64,000 nucleotides of DNA, taken from the NCBI RefSeq assembly GCF_014595995.2, contig NZ_CP063989.1, positions 1,550,001 to 1,614,000 of the forward strand, given 5' to 3'. Below the pieces are notes generated by a model. The model was not told the origin of the DNA, searched no databases, and was given only the letters and a program-made list of their open reading frames with translations. Below are positions 52,786 through 61,457 of this stretch, piece by piece (within the stretch, counting starts at the first letter, position 1; each line of letters begins with the position of its first letter). A program made the translations under genes and the position numbers. The stretch is from Actinomyces respiraculi. GTDB taxonomy: Bacteria; Actinomycetota; Actinomycetes; Actinomycetales; Actinomycetaceae.

Positions 52786-53116
52786 ACAGGCCCAGGTTGA
52801 AGACCACGAACGTCCAGATGATGGACAGGACTCCCAGGACGATACCGGCGATGGCCAGCCCCTTGTTGCTGGCGCGTCCCTGGTTGGCCGCCTGCACCCC
52901 CATGATGCCGAGGATGATCGCCGGGATGCCGGTGAAGAGGCCACAGCAGGCCAGCGCGGCGATGCCGAGGCCCAGCGCCCAGGCACCCAGGTTGTTCTTC
53001 TCGGTGGACTGCTGGCCGACGTAGCCCATCGGCTGTCCGGTCGGGGCTCCCTGCCCCTGCGGGTACTGGGGAGTCGGCTGTCCGGTCGGGTACTGGCCGG
53101 GGTCGTAGGTACTCAT
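52766..53116 (-). CDS. DUF4190 small membrane protein
   Basis: The 116-residue protein has a Pro/Gln/Gly-rich cytoplasmic N-terminus (YPTGQPTPQYPQGQGAPTG) and two hydrophobic segments around CCGLFTGIPAIILGIMGVQAA and GLAIAGIVLGVLSIIWTFVVF, the DUF4190 arrangement. The Cys pair before the first helix end is typical. Function is unknown. AAAGG lies a few bases before the ATG at 53116. It is paired with DUF2752, an association seen in other actinobacteria. Confidence 0.82.
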   Translation of the reverse strand: MSTYDPGQYPTGQPTPQYPQGQGAPTGQPMGYVGQQSTEKNNLGAWALGLGIAALACCGLFTGIPAIILGIMGVQAANQGRASNKGLAIAGIVLGVLSIIWTFVVFNLGLYDQFLQ

Positions 53117-53277
53117 CGTAGCCTTTCTGCTGAGAAGTCGGTGTCGCCGGCGAGGCGCGCAGGATAAGGTACCCGGTCTCTCGGCGATGAGGCCAGGCGT
53201 GCGGGGACCCCTCTGGACCGGGCCCGGCAACTATATGCCAGCACCCTCCCAGAGCCAGTGGATGTCACTGTGGAGTA

Positions 53278-54069
53278 CTACCCATCGCAACGGGTCCGAG
53301 CACGCACCGGGTGCCCGGCCGAGCTCAGCGCCTCCTTGGCCTGACCGATGGTCATCGTGCCGTAGTGGAAGACGCTGGCGGCCAGGACGGCGTCGGCGCC
53401 GTGGTCCGCGGCCGCGGCGAAGTCCTCGGGGCACCCGGCGCCGCCGGAGGCAATGAGGGGCACGCTCACCCGGCGGCGCACGTCATCGAGCATCTGCAGG
53501 TCGAATCCGCCGGTGACGCCGTCGGCGTCCATGGAGTTGAGCAGGATCTCCCCCGCCCCCAGCTCGCAGGCGCGCACCGTCCACTCGACGGCATCGATGC
53601 CGGTGGAGCGTCGGCCGCCGTGGGTGGTGACCTCATAGCCCGAGGGGGTGCTCACACCCTCGGGGCAGCGGCGGGCGTCAACGCTCAGGACGATGACCTG
53701 GGCACCGAAGCGCCGTGAGACCTCGGTCAGCAGCTCGGGCCGGGCGATGGCGGCGGTGTTGATCCCGACCTTGTCGGCTCCGGCCGCCAGGAGGGTGGCG
53801 ACGTCGTCGACACTGCGCACTCCCCCGCCGACGGTCAGTGGCACGAAGACCTGCTCCGCGGTGGCGGAGACGACGTCGAGCATCGTCGCCCGGCCCTCGG
53901 AGGAGGCGGAGACATCCAGGAAGGTGATCTCGTCGGCACCCTGCTCGTCGTAGCGGCGGGCGAGCTCGACGGGGTCACCGGCGTCCCTCAGCCCCTGAAA
54001 GTTGACGCCCTTGACGACGCGGCCATCCTTGACGTCGAGGCAGGGGATGACGCGCACGGCCACGCTCAT
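53278..54069 (-). CDS. hisF: Imidazole glycerol phosphate synthase subunit HisF
   Basis: The 263-residue barrel makes imidazole glycerol phosphate and AICAR from PRFAR, using ammonia from His[18 protein letters not shown] holds the catalytic Asp, VGGGVRS and LSVDARR the second catalytic Asp region, and [12 protein letters not shown] and ASGGAG the phosphate loops. The ATG at 54069 has AGGAG upstream; the long open frame before it is spurious. hisH and hisA are not in the window. Confidence 0.96.
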   Translation of the reverse strand: MSVAVRVIPCLDVKDGRVVKGVNFQGLRDAGDPVELARRYDEQGADEITFLDVSASSEGRATMLDVVSATAEQVFVPLTVGGGVRSVDDVATLLAAGADKVGINTAAIARPELLTEVSRRFGAQVIVLSVDARRCPEGVSTPSGYEVTTHGGRRSTGIDAVEWTVRACELGAGEILLNSMDADGVTGGFDLQMLDDVRRRVSVPLIASGGAGCPEDFAAAADHGADAVLAASVFHYGTMTIGQAKEALSSAGHPVRARTRCDG

Positions 54070-54141
54070 GAAGGCTCCTGTCGTTGTGCCGGCGCCCGGG
54101 CGCGCCGTCGGCTCGCGGCCAGGGTAGCGCGGTGGCGACGG

Positions 54142-54147
54142 TAGCCT
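54142..54147 (+). promoter_or_regulatory. -10 element of the P-loop kinase-like gene (predicted leaderless)
   Basis: TAGCCT plus a 6-nt spacer (GCCGAC) leads to the GTG at 54154. Confidence 0.5.
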
Positions 54148-54153
54148 GCCGAC

Positions 54154-54849
54154 GTGTCCAGCACACCCTCCCCCGCCGACACCTCCCACACCGTCCACTC
54201 CCCCGGCGGCTGGCGCTCGGACCTGCTGACCGGCCGTCCCGGTGTTCTCCTCACGGGCCCGGCCGGGGCACCCGACGCCGTCGTCTCCCGGGTCGGGCGC
54301 TCGGGCGCGGGCACGCTCGTCGTCATCGACGGCACGACGGGCTCGGGCAAGACGGACCTGGCGGGTCGTGTGCGCCAGCTCCTGGCGCACCAGGGGCGTG
54401 AGACGTACCTGCTGCCGACGGACCTGCTCGTGCCGGGCTGGCAGACGCTGGCGGAAGGCGTCACGCGTACCGCCGAGCTGCTGGCGGCCCTGGCTCGCGG
54501 CGGCGAGGGGCGGGCACCCACCTGGGACTGGGAGCGCATGGCCCCTGGTGACGAGCTGCGCCTGCCGGCACTCGCCGACGGGGTGCTGGTGGTGGAGGGC
54601 TGCGGTGCGCTGGCGGCAGCCGCCCAGGATCTGGCGCCGCTCACCGTCGTAAGGGTGCTTGTCGAGGCGCCGCAGGAGCTGCGATACACGCGTATTGCCG
54701 CGCGTGACAGCTACACGTGGGACATTGAGGCCTGGCAGGCGCAGGAGGAGCGTGTGCGCCTGGCCTGGGAGCAGACCCCGGCGTGGTGGCCGCAGGTGCT
54801 CGTGCGCCACGGCCAGGGTCCTGCCTCCCAGACCGGTGAGTTGTCTTAG
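54154..54849 (+). CDS. P-loop NTPase, uridine-kinase-like
   Basis: The 231-residue protein has a Walker A motif (GTTGSGKT, residues 60-67), a Walker B-like [10 protein letters not shown], and [25 protein letters not shown] near the C-terminus, the layout of small nucleoside or phosphoribulokinase-type kinases. The substrate cannot be assigned. The GTG start is supported by a TAGCCT hexamer 6 nt upstream. Its stop codon overlaps that of the convergent FKBP-like gene (54846-54849). Confidence 0.75.
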   Translation: MSSTPSPADTSHTVHSPGGWRSDLLTGRPGVLLTGPAGAPDAVVSRVGRSGAGTLVVIDGTTGSGKTDLAGRVRQLLAHQGRETYLLPTDLLVPGWQTLAEGVTRTAELLAALARGGEGRAPTWDWERMAPGDELRLPALADGVLVVEGCGALAAAAQDLAPLTVVRVLVEAPQELRYTRIAARDSYTWDIEAWQAQEERVRLAWEQTPAWWPQVLVRHGQGPASQTGELS

Positions 54850-56243
54850 GAGCCGGTGCTGTCTGGGGAGGCGGTGGCCGAGGGGGTCACGCGCACGACC
54901 TCAGGGCTGGCGGTGGGGCTGGGCTCGGCACTGACGTTGGTGAGCGCGTCCTCAGAGACGACGGCGAGGACGTCGATGACGACGGCGACCGGCTCCTCAC
55001 CGCGGGCCTGGTCCGTCGGCAGTGACAGGATGACGCGCGAGCCAACCGTGACGTCGACAAGCAGTGAGGAGATGCCCGTAAGGGTGTCCGTCATCCGGAT
55101 GATGCCCGGCACGACGTCCCAGCCATAGCTGTCCGTGCGCGCTGCGGCGTCGGCCCACGAGACCGTCTGGTAGCGGGCGATGACGGTGTCCGTGGAGGAC
55201 ACCTGCGGCCCGTCGCCCTCGATGAGCACGGTGGCTCTCGGACGGGTGGGGGCCGGTAGCCCGTTGAGGGAGACCGTCATGGTGCCGTCCGCGTTGAGGA
55301 CGGCGAGCGGTGTGCCGTCGGGCACCTCGCGGGTGGTTCCGTTGGCACTCGTGCGCAGGACGTCGACGACGGTGATCTCGGTGCAGGGGCCGCCGTCCGC
55401 CGCCTCGGCGGGGGCGCGCAGCACGAGGCGGGTGCCTTCGGTGGCGCCCTCGACCGCCTCGGCGAGCACCCGCCCCAGCTGGGAGGCGTCGAGGAGGCCC
55501 CGGTAGAGCCGGGTGCCGACGGCGGTTCCGGTGGTGTTGGTGACGTCGGTGCCGTTGAAGACCGAGACGGACAGCAGGACCGCGTCCCCGCTGTTGACGG
55601 TGCGGCCGTCGCCTTCGAGGAGGACGTCGGTGAGGATGCCGGCGGGGGGTGGGGCCGATGCCAGCACGGAGACGACGGGAGTCGAGCCGAGGCGCCCGGC
55701 GACCTCGAGCACGTCGCCGATGGGGGCGTCCGCGTCGACGGTGGGCAGTGACGGCGTGTTCGAGCCGAAGGTGCCGACGGCGGAGTCGTTGGAGAGCCCA
55801 CCGCCGCGGTTGGCCAGGCCAAGGGGCACGAGGACGACAGCGAGGGCTGCGAGAACGGCGAGTGCGACGGCGGCCTTGCCGCGTGGGCGGGGGCGGCCAA
55901 GAGTGGCGCCGATGGCGCGTTGTGCGCCGGTGACGGCGGGGGGTTCGGTCTGCGCGGGAGTGGACCGGGGCGCCGGCTCCTGCTCGGCCTGGCGGGCACG
56001 CTCGGCCTCCACCGCACGGGCCCTCTCCAGCTCCGCCTGGCGGGCACGCTCGGCCTCCACCGCACGGGCCCTCTCCAGCTCCGCCTGGCGGGCACGCTCG
56101 GCCTCCACCGCACGGGCCCTCTCCAGCTCCGCCTGGCGGGCACGCTCGAGCTCGCGCAGACGCTTGCGGGTCATGGGTCTGCCGTCGGGCAGCAGGGCGT
56201 CGCGGGACACGGCCGTGCCCGGATTCGTCGCGTCGTCACTCAT
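54846..56243 (-). CDS. FKBP-like membrane-anchored protein with 16-residue charged repeats
   Basis: The 465-residue protein has three parts. Residues about 32-85 are tandem 16-residue repeats ([16 protein letters not shown]), probably a helical or coiled-coil cytoplasmic stalk. One membrane helix follows ([18 protein letters not shown], about 127-145). The exported part has two degenerate FKBP-type domains (from [18 protein letters not shown] and from [15 protein letters not shown]). The aromatic residues of active FKBP prolyl isomerases are not evident, so activity is doubtful. It starts 49 bp after pafA; FKBP-type genes are common downstream of pafA in actinobacteria. Confidence 0.7.
   Translation of the reverse strand: MSDDATNPGTAVSRDALLPDGRPMTRKRLRELERARQAELERARAVEAERARQAELERARAVEAERARQAELERARAVEAERARQAEQEPAPRSTPAQTEPPAVTGAQRAIGATLGRPRPRGKAAVALAVLAALAVVLVPLGLANRGGGLSNDSAVGTFGSNTPSLPTVDADAPIGDVLEVAGRLGSTPVVSVLASAPPPAGILTDVLLEGDGRTVNSGDAVLLSVSVFNGTDVTNTTGTAVGTRLYRGLLDASQLGRVLAEAVEGATEGTRLVLRAPAEAADGGPCTEITVVDVLRTSANGTTREVPDGTPLAVLNADGTMTVSLNGLPAPTRPRATVLIEGDGPQVSSTDTVIARYQTVSWADAAARTDSYGWDVVPGIIRMTDTLTGISSLLVDVTVGSRVILSLPTDQARGEEPVAVVIDVLAVVSEDALTNVSAEPSPTASPEVVRVTPSATASPDSTGS
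55989..56148. repeat. Tandem 48-bp coding repeat, three full copies plus a partial
   Basis: A 48-bp unit starting CTGGCGGGCACGCTCGGCC repeats at 55989, 56037 and 56085 with no visible difference. A partial fourth copy (first 16 bases) is at 56133. It stays in frame and encodes the charged stalk of the FKBP-like protein. Perfect identity implies recent expansion and likely copy-number variation between strains. Confidence 0.9.
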
Positions 56244-56292
56244 GAGACCACCGAGTATGTCAGACGTCCACCGTCACTGCCTGAGACGTCCC

Positions 56293-57717
56293 TCAGACTC
56301 CAGCGGGCACCCGCCCGTCACGAGCGGCGGCCAGGGCGTCCATCGTCTCCAGCAGGGCATCGACCCGGGCGTCGACGACCGCGAAGGGGTCGCGCAGAGC
56401 AACCGGGGCCGTGCGCCCGTCGTCCAGCTTGAGATTGACCCAGTCGGCGCTCAGGTCGAGACGCAGGTCCTCGGCCCGGCCGATAGCGCTACCGCGCAGA
56501 TGGGCCCGGGTGGTGGCCGGCGGGATTCGCGTCGCGGCCTCGCAGTCAGCCTCGGACACCCAGCGGCGCAGCAGGCCCGCGGACTCCAGACGGCCACGCA
56601 GCCCGTCGGTGGCAGACACGTCGTGGTAGGCCAGCGCCAGGCGGGCCACGCGCGGGTCGTCAAGCCCCGTACCGGCACGTTCGGCGTAGCGGGTGAGCAG
56701 CTGGTGCTTGGCGGCCCAGTCCAGCTCGGTGACCACGTCCCGGGGGCGTTGGTGGCGCACAGCGGTCAGGCCCCGCTCCCACAGGTCCAGGACATCGCGG
56801 TGCAGCGGCGTCAGGTCGAGGCCGTCGGCGTGCCGGCTCACGCGCGCCAGGTGCTCCTCCTGCAGGTCGAGGGGGGTGATGGTGCGCCCGTCCGCGAGCT
56901 CGAGGACCACGGTGCCGCTCAGGTCGTGGCAGGTCTCGCGGATCGCGCGCATGGGCTGGGCCAGGCGCAGGTCCGCGAGCGAGCCCCCCTCCTCCAGGTA
57001 GGACAGCAGCAGGTCCATCTGCCCGGTCTTGAGCAGGGTGGAGCCCTGGGCGATGTTGGAGTCCCCGACGATGACGTGCATGCGCCGATAGCGTTCGGCG
57101 TCGGCGTGGGGCTCGTCGCGGGTGTTGATGAGGGGGCGTGAACGAGTGGTGGCGGAGGAGACGGCGTCCTCCATCTGGTCGGCGCGCTGGGAGAAGACGT
57201 AGCGCGCGCCGGAGCCGTCCGGCGCGTCCATCACATGCCCGGCGCCGACGAGCACCTGCCGGGTGACGAGGTGGGACACAAGGGTGCGCGCGTCATTCCA
57301 GAAGTCGCCGCGCCGACGCACGAGATAGTTCTCGTGACAGCCGAAACCGCTGCCCTCGGCGTCGAGGTTGTTCTTGAGCAGGTGGATGCGGCCGGGCACG
57401 CCTTGCTCGGCCAGCCGGTCATTGGCCTGCTGGGCCAGGCGCGCCATGCGAATCTCACCAGCACGGTCCTGGGCGAGCAGGTCCTCAAGGCGGTCGCACT
57501 CGGCGGTGGCGTACTCGGGGTGCGAGCCGACGTCGAGGTACAGGCGGGCCCCAGCGCGGGTGAAGACGTTGGAGGAGCGGCCCCGGGCGACGACGGGAGC
57601 GAAGAGCTCGCGGGCGGCGTGGTCCGCGTCGAGCGGCGGCACGGACCCGGCGGTGGAGGCACAGGTGATGCCGTACTCCGTCTCGATGCCGATGACGCGC
57701 CGCGCCGGGGCCGTCAC
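56293..57717 (-). CDS. pafA: Pup-protein ligase
   Basis: The 474-residue enzyme joins the C-terminal glutamate of Pup to lysines of target proteins. RRVIGIETEYGITC, ARLYLDVGSHPEYATAE with the catalytic Asp, LLKNNLDAEGSGFGCHENY, and INTRDEPHADAERYRRMHVIVGDSN are the carboxylate-amine ligase signatures. The GTG at 57717 is 1 bp from the pup stop codon. In most Pup-proteasome actinobacteria prcB and prcA lie between pup and pafA; here nothing does. Confidence 0.96.
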   Translation of the reverse strand: MTAPARRVIGIETEYGITCASTAGSVPPLDADHAARELFAPVVARGRSSNVFTRAGARLYLDVGSHPEYATAECDRLEDLLAQDRAGEIRMARLAQQANDRLAEQGVPGRIHLLKNNLDAEGSGFGCHENYLVRRRGDFWNDARTLVSHLVTRQVLVGAGHVMDAPDGSGARYVFSQRADQMEDAVSSATTRSRPLINTRDEPHADAERYRRMHVIVGDSNIAQGSTLLKTGQMDLLLSYLEEGGSLADLRLAQPMRAIRETCHDLSGTVVLELADGRTITPLDLQEEHLARVSRHADGLDLTPLHRDVLDLWERGLTAVRHQRPRDVVTELDWAAKHQLLTRYAERAGTGLDDPRVARLALAYHDVSATDGLRGRLESAGLLRRWVSEADCEAATRIPPATTRAHLRGSAIGRAEDLRLDLSADWVNLKLDDGRTAPVALRDPFAVVDARVDALLETMDALAAARDGRVPAGV

Positions 57718-57718
57718 C

Positions 57719-57904
57719 TCACTCGCCGCCCTTCTGCACGAAGCCCTGGACGAAGGCGGCAGCATTGGTCTCCAGGACGGCGTCGATCTCGTCAAGGATG
57801 TCGTCGACGCCGGTGACCTGGACCTGGCCGCCGGTGGTGGGGCCCAGGTCGGTCGCGTCCTCGGCGGGGCCGCCGGTGGGCTGGATCTGCTCGTTGAGGC
57901 TCAT
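57719..57904 (-). CDS. pup: Prokaryotic ubiquitin-like protein Pup
   Basis: The 61-residue tag has a disordered N-terminus, the helical segment DDILDEIDAVLETNAAAFVQGFVQK, and the C-terminal GGE. Many actinobacteria encode GGQ, which Dop must deamidate; here Glu is already encoded, so Pup is ready for ligation. The ATG overlaps the dop stop by 4 bp and pafA follows after 1 bp. Confidence 0.97.
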   Translation of the reverse strand: MSLNEQIQPTGGPAEDATDLGPTTGGQVQVTGVDDILDEIDAVLETNAAAFVQGFVQKGGE

Positions 57905-59655
57905 GGGGTCAGTCTTCCTCCGGTGGTGGTGCTGGGCCCAATCGGGCCGCCTGCGGGTCGCTCTGCGTCGGGATGTGCGGCGGTGCGCAGCTCCTCGAGC
58001 AGCGCCTGGGCCCGGGCCTCGTCGCAGGCGACGTCGGGCAGCGCCAGGCGCATGAGGCTCGGGCTTCCAGGCACGTCAAGCACGAGGCTCGTCCAGGAGG
58101 CGGCGACAACCTCGGCCGCGCCCGCTACGGCCCGGCCGCGCACGGCGGCCCGCGTGCCACTGGGCGGGGTGTCGGCGGCGCGCTCGACCTCGGCGTCGGT
58201 CACCAGGCGCCGGGTGCGCCCGGCGGCGATGAGTTTCTCCGCGATGCCCTTGCCTGCGCGCAGGTCCGCCCACTGGATGTCGAGGGCCGCCAGGCGCTCG
58301 TCCTGCCAGCCGGTGGCGGTGCGCGCACGCAGGGCCTCGCACAGCTGCTTCTTGGCGACCCACTCGACGTCGCGGGCCACGACGGCGGTCGCAGCCGCCT
58401 CATGGGGTGTGCCCAGGGCCGCCGCGTAGGTCTCGAGACCGCCGAGCACCTCGTCCCACAGGGCCAGGGCCGCGCGGGTGTCCGGTCCGGTGACGGCTCC
58501 TGCCTGCGCGTCCTCCTCCAGGGCGGTGCGCACGAGGTCGAGGTAGCGGCGCTGGATCACGAGGGCGGTCAGGGGCCCGGAGGCGGTGACGAGCTCGTGG
58601 CTAAGGCTCGTGTCGTGCGACATGGCCCAGTGCTCCTCGACGGGGTCTCGCACGAGCGCGAGCTCGGCCAGGCCCGTGAGTGTGCCGAGGTCCTCGCCGC
58701 GGGCGCGCTCGAGGTACCACAGCAGGAGGTTCGTGGTGGCGACCTTGAGGTAGATGGGGGTGTCGAGGCGGTTGGCATCGCCGTTGATGACGTGCAGGCG
58801 GCGCCAGCGGGTCGCGTCTGCGTGGGGCTCGTCGCGGGTGTTGACGATGGGCCGGTTGAAGGTGGTCTGCAGGCCGATGTCGGTCTGCACGTAGTCGGCC
58901 CGCTGGCTGATCTGGAAACCGGCACGCTCGGAGCGCTGACCGATGCCCACCCGTCCGGCGCCGGCAATGACGGGTCGGGTGACGAGGAAGGGGATGAGGG
59001 CGGCGACGAGCAGGTCGACAGGCAGGTCTCGGCGCACGAGGTAGCTCTCGTGGGAGCCGTAGGCGGCGCCCTTGCCGTCAACGTTGTTCTTGTAGAGCAC
59101 GACCTCCTCATCCGCTGTGCCCTCGTCTTGGGCCAGGGCGGTCATGGCGCGCCGGGCGATGACCTCTCCGGCACGGTCCCAGGTCAGGGCATCCAGGGGG
59201 CTGAGGACCTCCGGGGAGGCGTACTCGGGGTGGGCGTGGTCGACGTACAGGCGCGCACCGTTGGCGAGGACCGCCGTCGTGGCCCGCGGCAGGGCCGCCT
59301 CTGCCTCGCCGGGGCGGGGCCGCGCCCCCCAGGGGGCGGGCGGCAGATCCAGGTCCTCAGCCGCGTCGCCGGAGGGTGCCGGGCGCGTGGGGTCGTCGGT
59401 GAGCATTGAGGGGTGGGCGCCGGCGCGCGTCAGGTGGCCGCCGCGCAGGTCGGCCAGGGGGTCCTCGCCCTCGTAGTCCCAGCGCACGGGTGCGACCGGA
59501 GCGCCGTCGGCGCTGGTCAGGCCGGGGCGTGAGCGGGCGGCGTAGGCGGCGACGACCCGGGTGGACATGGCGACGGCGTTGGCGTAGGGGTTGCCCGGTT
59601 GCAGGACCCCGTACTCGGTCTCGAGGCCAACCGGGCGGTGGACGGGCTCCGTCAC
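57901..59655 (-). CDS. dop: Pup deamidase/depupylase
   Basis: The 584-residue PafA paralogue removes Pup from substrates. HRPVGLETEYGVLQPG, ANGARLYVDHAHPEYASPE with the catalytic Asp, YKNNVDGKGAAYGSHESYL, and VNTRDEPHADATRWRRLHVINGDAN are conserved. The long segment between residues about 40 and 125 is low in complexity. Because Pup ends in GGE, deamidation is not required, so depupylation is the likely main activity. It overlaps arc and pup by 4 bp on either side. Confidence 0.95.
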   Translation of the reverse strand: MTEPVHRPVGLETEYGVLQPGNPYANAVAMSTRVVAAYAARSRPGLTSADGAPVAPVRWDYEGEDPLADLRGGHLTRAGAHPSMLTDDPTRPAPSGDAAEDLDLPPAPWGARPRPGEAEAALPRATTAVLANGARLYVDHAHPEYASPEVLSPLDALTWDRAGEVIARRAMTALAQDEGTADEEVVLYKNNVDGKGAAYGSHESYLVRRDLPVDLLVAALIPFLVTRPVIAGAGRVGIGQRSERAGFQISQRADYVQTDIGLQTTFNRPIVNTRDEPHADATRWRRLHVINGDANRLDTPIYLKVATTNLLLWYLERARGEDLGTLTGLAELALVRDPVEEHWAMSHDTSLSHELVTASGPLTALVIQRRYLDLVRTALEEDAQAGAVTGPDTRAALALWDEVLGGLETYAAALGTPHEAAATAVVARDVEWVAKKQLCEALRARTATGWQDERLAALDIQWADLRAGKGIAEKLIAAGRTRRLVTDAEVERAADTPPSGTRAAVRGRAVAGAAEVVAASWTSLVLDVPGSPSLMRLALPDVACDEARAQALLEELRTAAHPDAERPAGGPIGPSTTTGGRLTP

Positions 59656-61457
59656 AGGTGCTCCTTCCGGCGGGTCGCGTCGAGCCCGAGGCGCCGCACG
59701 GCCCGGATGGACTCACCGCGGTGGCCGACGACGCGCGCCCACCCCTCAGGGTTGGTGGCGCTGGTGATCTCCTCGTTCTGGCGGGCCTCGGTGGCGACGG
59801 CCTCGAGCAGTGCCGCGGTGCTCAGGCCGCCGGGGCCGCCCGCGAGCTCGTCCTTGACGGCCTGGGTCTTGGCGCGTCGGACGACGGCGGCGAGCATGGC
59901 GCCGCTGGCGAGGTCCGCCAGGTACAGGGGTGCGGTGGCGCCGGAGGCATAGGTGATCTCCAGGACCGCGTTGGCCGGCGTGCGCGCGTACAGGGCCTCG
60001 ACGGCGGCGCGGCGCATGTCCTGGGCGGTGGCCTGGGCGTCGCCGTCGTGGGCGGCGAGCTCGGTGGGATCCAGCGGCAGGTCGGCGGTCAGGTGGCGGG
60101 CCATGATCTCGAGGGCGCCGTCGGCGTCGGGCCGGTCGATGCGGATCTTCACGTCCAAGCGACCCGGGCGCAGGATCGCCGGGTCGATCATGTCCTCGCG
60201 GTTCGAGGCGCCGATGATGACGACGTTGCGCAGGGACTCCACGCCGTCGATCTCGGCCAGCACCTGGGGGACGATCATCGTCTCGACGTCGGAGGACACG
60301 CCCGTGCCGCGGGTGCGGAACAGGGCTTCCATCTCGTCGAAGAAGATGACGACGGGACGGTCCTCGGCGGCGACCTTGCGGGCCTGCTCGAAGATCGCGC
60401 GTATCTGCCGCTCGGTCTCGCCCACGAACTTGCTCAGCAGCTCTGGGCCCTTGATGTTGAGGAAGGCGGCCGAGCGGCCCGTGGTCGCACCACCGGCGCT
60501 GTTGGCCAGGGATGTGGCCACGGCCTTGGCGATGAGGGTCTTGCCGCAGCCGGGGGGCCCGTACAGCAGGACGCCCTTGGGGGCGCGCAGCCCGTATGAG
60601 CGGTAGAGCCCGGGGTGGCTGAAGGGCAGCTCGAGGGCGTCGCGGATCTCCTCGATCTGGGGACCCAGGCCCCCGATGTCCTCCCAGGAGACGTCCGGGG
60701 TCTCGGCGACGACGAGCTGCTCAACGTTCGTGCGCTCGACGTGCTCGGTGGCGACGTCCGCCCTGAGGTCCGCGGCGAGGGTGTCCCCCGGCTGGAGGGC
60801 GGCGGGGTCCAGGTGCCCGGCGAGGGTGAGGACGCGGGTGGCACCGGAGCCCGTGGTGACGAGGGCACGTGGCCCGACTCGCCCAGGGCCCAAGAGGACC
60901 TCGTCGAGGGTGACGGCCTCACCGGTGTCGGGGGCGGGCAGGGCGTCGACGACGAGCATCTGGTCGTTGACGGCGACGAGCTGGCCGACGCTGAGGCGGG
61001 CGCTCTCGAGGCTGGGGTGCAGGCCCAGGCGCATGGTGCGTCCACCAAGGACGACCTCGACCTCGGCGGGGCGCTCCAGCGCAGCGGGGGCGGCGTCGGT
61101 GCGGGCGCGGGCGGCGGCGTGTGCGTGGTCGGCCGACGTCGGGGCCTGCGTGCGCACGGCGGTCGCGGCACCGGCGGCAGGCAGCCCGGTGAGCAGGGCG
61201 AGGGTGACGGGCGGCAGGGTGACGGCGTCGAGCTGGGTGGCCAGCTCGGTGATCTGCTCGCGGGCCGACCGCAGCGCTGCGACCAGCCGCTCGTTCTTGG
61301 CGGCCAGGCTCACGGCCTCGGCGCGGGCCTCGCGCAGCTGGTGGGAGGCGAAGGAGGGTGGGGGCGGGCCCAGCTGCTGCCGGGCCGTGGCCGCCTCGGC
61401 CGGGGCGGCGGGCCGGGGGCTGTCCGGCCCGGTGGGGTGGTGCTGGGACTCAGGCAT
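59652..61457 (-). CDS. arc: Proteasome-type AAA ATPase ARC/Mpa
   Basis: The 601-residue ATPase has an N-terminal coiled coil (QLREARAEAVSLAAKNERLVAALRS, which binds Pup in homologues), two OB-like domains, and one AAA domain (YGPPGCGKTLIAKAVA Walker A; VVIFFDEMEALFRTRG Walker B; ASNREDMIDPAILRPGRLD). The C-terminus is RRKEHL. Proteasome-docking homologues end in a QYL-type motif, which is missing here. The ATG at 61457 overlaps the trmI end by 8 bp and the arc end overlaps dop by 4 bp. It may unfold pupylated proteins without degradation by a 20S core. Confidence 0.94.
   Translation of the reverse strand: MPESQHHPTGPDSPRPAAPAEAATARQQLGPPPPSFASHQLREARAEAVSLAAKNERLVAALRSAREQITELATQLDAVTLPPVTLALLTGLPAAGAATAVRTQAPTSADHAHAAARARTDAAPAALERPAEVEVVLGGRTMRLGLHPSLESARLSVGQLVAVNDQMLVVDALPAPDTGEAVTLDEVLLGPGRVGPRALVTTGSGATRVLTLAGHLDPAALQPGDTLAADLRADVATEHVERTNVEQLVVAETPDVSWEDIGGLGPQIEEIRDALELPFSHPGLYRSYGLRAPKGVLLYGPPGCGKTLIAKAVATSLANSAGGATTGRSAAFLNIKGPELLSKFVGETERQIRAIFEQARKVAAEDRPVVIFFDEMEALFRTRGTGVSSDVETMIVPQVLAEIDGVESLRNVVIIGASNREDMIDPAILRPGRLDVKIRIDRPDADGALEIMARHLTADLPLDPTELAAHDGDAQATAQDMRRAAVEALYARTPANAVLEITYASGATAPLYLADLASGAMLAAVVRRAKTQAVKDELAGGPGGLSTAALLEAVATEARQNEEITSATNPEGWARVVGHRGESIRAVRRLGLDATRRKEHL

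Noticed and set aside
54070..54810. N-terminal extension of hisF
   Set aside because: It overlaps the kinase-like gene antisense; HisF begins normally at 54069 with a ribosome-binding site.
55989..56148. Possible CRISPR array (regular 48-bp repeats)
   Set aside because: The repeats are directly abutting with no spacers, stay in frame, and encode a charged protein stalk; no cas gene is nearby.
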